6,657 bases of DNA from assembly GCA_021298935.1 (NCBI GenBank), contig JAJTHR010000327.1:1-6657 (forward strand), in the 5' to 3' direction. Shown here one piece after another: positions 1 through 4,300 of this stretch. The position numbers were made by a program, and so were the translations under genes. The DNA comes from Parachlamydia sp. GTDB lineage: Bacteria > Chlamydiota > Chlamydiia > Chlamydiales > Parachlamydiaceae. The notes beneath the pieces were generated by a model. The model was not told the origin of the DNA, did no database searches, and saw only the letters and a list, made by a program, of their open reading frames with translations. Positions within the stretch are counted from its first letter, which is position 1. Each line of letters begins with the position of its first letter.

Positions 1-99
1 AAGCTTCTTTTTAGAACAAATAAAATTTCTAAAAACAAATCAACTATTTTCAATTCATTCAACCCAAAGAGTGATCCCCTGGCCAGGCAGATCATCACA
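1..99 (+). repeat. probable 3' part of the 5' LTR (R/U5), partial
   Basis: The assignment rests on position. LTRs of this superfamily end in CA a few bases before the primer-binding site, and here CACA ends at 99, two bases before TGG at 102. The stretch is AT-rich, contains no ATG, and holds the palindrome CCTGGCCAGG at 78-87. The LTR start (TG...), promoter and transcription start would lie upstream of the window. Without the 3' LTR to compare, the boundary is an inference. Confidence 0.45.
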
Positions 100-101
100 A
101 G

Positions 102-112
102 TGGTAGCAGCG
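102..112 (+). other. primer-binding site (PBS), probably initiator tRNA-Met
   Basis: TGGTAGCAG at 102-110 is complementary to a tRNA 3' end reading CTGCTACCA, which is that of many eukaryotic initiator Met tRNAs. TGG pairs with the universal CCA tail. The match to the commonest animal form (TGGTAGCAGAGG) fails after nine bases, since the sequence continues CGAAAC. The host tRNA may differ, or only a short PBS is used. The site starts minus-strand cDNA synthesis and lies just inside the LTR, as expected. Confidence 0.55.
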
Positions 113-330
113 AAACAAACGACAACGAATCTGAACACAGTAATTTGAGCAATAGTCCGGACAAGAATTAATTAAGGGAGTAATCATAATAAATAGCAGT
201 TAGTCAAATCAATACAAACGAATCAAAAAGCCAATCAGAGCAACCGAAAAAGCAGCAACGGAAAAAGCAGCAATAGGCGGTAACAGAACATTATAAATTC
301 AGGATCAATACTAAACGTAAAGCAATCTAA
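111..330 (+). other. ATG-free untranslated leader of the retroelement RNA
   Basis: This A-rich stretch lies between the PBS and the gag start. I found no ATG from base 1 to 330, so the ATG at 331 is the first that a scanning ribosome would meet. TAA at 328-330 is in frame and directly abuts it. A packaging signal would be expected in this region, but none can be named from sequence. Apart from the 15-base-period repeat at 246-273, nothing else is visible. Confidence 0.7.
246..273 (+). repeat. two-copy direct repeat in the leader
   Basis: GAAAAAGCAGCAA occurs at 246-258 and again at 261-273, with a period of 15 bases and a two-base spacer. The copies are identical over 13 bases. It may be a small slippage duplication in A-rich sequence or part of an RNA signal. 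The sequence alone does not decide. Confidence 0.8.
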
Positions 331-1365
331 ATGGACAATACAATGGAATCCTTCTTTAATCAACAAAACAGCCAAGAATATGGAAATCTTGTAGACACAT
401 CATTTCCAGGACAATATGATCAAAATAGGGTAAGTACTAGAGATAATAGTACTCATGGAGGACGCAACTTAGTGAGTCCAGAATATATGAATTGGACCAG
501 TGAAGCGTCATCCAATGGAAGACAATCAGTCAATAGCTTGAGAAGGTTTCAAAACATGAATAGAGTACCGTCATTCATGCAGTTTAACCACTTGGAGCAA
601 AATCTTCTGCATCATTTAAGAGCAGAACCTTTTAATGTCAGCATAAATCCAAGTGAAGACGATGTCAATTCAGGTGACACGGTGGCTCCTGTGCAAAACT
701 TGCCTATACTCTCAAGAATAGCTAACAATGTAAGAAATATGATACCCTTTGTGAACATTCCACCTCCACCACGGGATGAAACGATTCCAAATTTGGTATC
801 AAACGTACAGTCTGTGGAAACTATTCAAGCAATGGAGAACGCAAATGAGGTAATTGAGCAAGAAAGAAGACGCCTTGTTAATGACTTCGCTATCCTGGAA
901 CAAAGGGATAGGCAGGCATTAGAAGATCGTCGTGAACGCATGAGATTCGAATTAAGGCATCGAGAGCAACAACTTGTTTACCAAAATCAGTTGTTGGAGC
1001 AACGACATCGAGATCAACGGCAAAGAGAACAAAACTTTCAGGAGCAAGTGCTAGAACAGCAACGAAGACTGGACGAATATCAGAGAACTTTTGGAAACCC
1101 TGACGAGTTTAGAAGAGATAATCGAAGAGAATCTCCACCCAGGAGAATAAGAAATGATATTATACCTAATAACCGACCAATACATCCACCAAACTTGGAT
1201 GCAAACATAACTTACGGAGTAGTACCGCCTCAACCGCATATTCATAGACAAATGCGGACAAATGAAAACATGCTTCATAATCCGCGTATTGACAACAATA
1301 GCAACAATAACCAACAGACACTGCAAATATACCCAAATAACGATTACTATGCAAGCTCTAAAATA
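331..1365 (+). other. Gag N-terminal region, disordered with coiled coil
   Basis: Residues 1-345 precede the recognisable capsid fold and match no family that I know. Residues 1-170 are rich in Asn, Ser and Gln and look disordered, with a proline run near 147-150. Residues 171-251 (bases 841-1083) are dense in Glu, Arg and Gln with few prolines and predict a long charged helix, probably a coiled coil. Residues 252-345 return to Pro/Asn-rich sequence, including NNSNNNQQ near 322-329. Ty3/gypsy Gags often have little before the capsid, so about 345 extra residues is long. Assembly or RNA/host binding is a guess. Confidence 0.6.
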
Positions 1366-4300
1366 GATAGAAAAAATTTAAAACATTTCAGCGGAAAAAA
1401 CGGTGAGGATGTTGAATCATGGATATTCTTATTAGAAAGATTTTTTGAGAAAAGCAGGATTGCGGAATGTCAAAAAATTGACATTGCCGTAGATCATTTG
1501 CAAAATGGCGCTCTAGCGGCGTATCGCAATTTGCGACAATTAAACAATGAGGAAATTAATTGGAATCAGCTAAAAGAGGTCCTTTTAGATGAGTTCCAAC
1601 CTTTTGATATGGAAGTGGCCACTGAAGAAAAATTGAGACAACTCAGACAGAAAGGATCTGTAAGTGAGTATATAAATGAATTTAATTCTTTATCTTATAA
1701 AATAACTACCTTAACGGAGAAGGAAAAGATAAGAATTTTTATAGATGGGTTAAAAGATAGAGCTCATATAGCCTATGAACAACCCACGTCTCTCAAACAA
1801 GCTAAGACGTTAGCACAAAAGAGAGAAACGTATTTTGAGAAAAATGAATCAAGGGCTGCGTTTAAGCCAAATATTCAGAAACCTAACTATCGTACTGGTT
1901 CGCCGTACAATAGAAATTTGAGTCAAGGAAGAAATTTTGTTAACAATAAATATGAAAGAAAACCCTATACTAATTTTAATGAACAAGTTAGAGGGGGGGA
2001 GCAGACAAATAATTTGAATTTATTTAGCTCGAATCAGATAAATAATAATGAAAGAAGACATGTCCGTAGTGAGCAAAATGAACAGAAAGAGGAAGAAAAC
2101 ATTGTCAAAGGAGGTAAAATAATTAAATGTTATACTTGCCAGGAATTAGGTCACAAATCACCTGATTGTCCCAATAAGCAAGATAAGAGAATGACCCTAC
2201 AATCAAATAATGAAAAAGCTAGGCGATCAGGTAATACAGCCACTAAAGAGACTGGGTTTAAACCTTTTGCTAAAACCGAGAACAATTATAAACCAGCGTT
2301 TATGGTTGTTCCGGATGAAGAGGATAAGGATGACCAAATAATTAACCCCGTCCCTCTTTTAAAAATAAGTGGTCTTTTAGCCGGAATTCAGCTTGAAATG
2401 GTGCTGGATTCTGGCGCCTCCCCATCAATTCTGTCAAGAAGAATTGTAGACAAATATAACATTCCTAAGATGAATAAGCCTGAGGAATGGAAAATAAGTT
2501 TAGCAGACGGCTCGAAGCAGGTGGCTTGGTATACCCAACCACTTGACATTGAAGTAGCTGGTCGTTATTGTGAGCTAAAATTTATTATTTTAGACCACGA
2601 ACGTGTAGACGTTTTGTTAGGACTAGAATGGATGAAACATTTTGATGTTAAATTCCGTCCAAAATCAATATTTCCAGTGCGTTTTCCGGTAGAACGTGTA
2701 AGATGGCATGATGATCTATTAAACACAGTTAAAGGAAAAGTAAATGGAAAGCATGCAATAATGCAAATAAACGCAAGGTATAAAGTAAGTTCGATTAGTA
2801 GAAGCTCCTTGGAGTATTTTGGGATTAAATCAATAAGGGATGCGAATGGAAAACTAATAATTGAGGATAGTTTTGAGGTCTCTTTTCAAACAAGAAGACT
2901 CAGACTAAGAAAATTAGAAATCGACGACTCTCCTTTTCTGTCACTGATATTAGGACGAGATGTGATCGAAAAATTAGATATAGAGGTAGATGAATACGAT
3001 TTTCGAAACATGTTTTTCGGTGAGGTTAAGGTACGAACTGATGAAGATTATGAAATGGAAGAAGATTTTCCTGCTGCACTCAGTGAAATGTGCACCGAGG
3101 AAGATGAAATAGACGAAAGTGATCTAGGATGGGTCTTTAATGATACATCTAAAGTAAAATGCTTATCAACATGGCAAGAAAGACAAAATGAAATAGACGT
3201 TTTTCTATCAAAGCATGAAGATGCTTTTGCAAATGATTACAACCAGCTGGGGGAATGCACCGTTAAGGAGCATCAAATAAAAACAAATTCGGAAACCCCA
3301 ATAAGGCAACGGCCTTACAAAACGAGCCATGCGGACAGACTAGCAATCAGAGAAGAAATTAAGAAAATGTTAGATGCTGGAGTTATAAGAGAGTCTCAGA
3401 GTGAATGGAGCTCGCCCGTTGTAATGGTGAAAAAGAAGGGAACTTCAAACAGAAGAATGTGCGTGGATATGCGAGGAATCAACCGTATAACCCCAACTGA
3501 TCCTTTTCCCTTGCCAAGAATTGAAGACTTATTAGGAGAATTGAATCAACATAAAATTTTCTCAACTCTTGACTTAAAATCAGGGTATTGGCAAATTAAA
3601 CTTCATCCCAATTCAATCGCAAAATCAGCGTTTAGCACTCCAGATGGACATTACGAATTTTTAAGATTACCTTTCGGGCTGAAGAACGCTCCGGCCGACT
3701 TTCAGCGTATCATGCAAATCGTTTTGGGTGGTTTGTCGTACGTACAAGTGTACATCGATGATATTGTTATCTATTCGAAAACATTAGACGAACACTTTTT
3801 ACACCTAGAAGAGGTTTTTATCAGATTAAAAAACTCTAGATTGAAGCTTAACAAGGAGAAATGCGTGTTTTTTGCATCAAAAATTCAGCTTTTGGGCCAT
3901 ATTGTCTCGGGTACAGGAATTGAAATGGACCCAGCAAAAGTAGAAAAAGCCATCAATATTGAGTATAGTAAAAATGTTAAACAATTACAGCAATTTTTGG
4001 GGTTATGCAACTATTACCGGAGATTTGTACCAGAATTCTCTAAAACAGCAGCTCCTCTGTATGCTTTGTTCAAAAAAGATATGGAATTTATATTTACAGA
4101 CGAATGTAAACAAGCGTTTGACCAGCTTAAAACAGCTCTAACTAATTACCCAGTTCTGAGACAAGCTGATCCCGCTAAACCCTTTCTATTATTCACAGAC
4201 GCCTCTGGAGTGGCATTAGGAGCTATTCTGTCTCAGCAAGATGAAGAAGGCAACGATTATGTGTGCGCTTATGCTTCACGAATCCTGAGAGCTGACGAAG

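Noticed and set aside
1051..1354. Two overlapping minus-strand open frames of 91 and 62 codons
   Set aside because: They lie opposite the Gag coiled-coil and Pro/Asn-rich coding region, resemble no known protein, and are explained by the composition of the real + strand frame.
1370..1386. A-rich heptamer AAAAAAT followed by TTTAAAA as a -1 frameshift site between gag and pol
   Set aside because: It lies before the capsid domain, and the polyprotein frame continues without a stop, so no recoding is needed. Such strings are common in A-rich DNA.
1990..2001. Purine run AGAGGGGGGGAG as a polypurine tract for plus-strand priming
   Set aside because: It lies in the middle of Gag. The normal tract sits directly before the 3' LTR, outside the window. 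A central tract cannot be excluded but nothing supports it.
1660..2790. GTAAGT at 1660 and 2785 as splice donors
   Set aside because: Both lie in well-conserved capsid and protease-like coding sequence, lack a full upstream exon consensus, and have no partner acceptor.
3959..4141. A 60-codon + strand frame
   Set aside because: It lies in another frame inside the RT thumb/connection coding sequence, which has clear family motifs.
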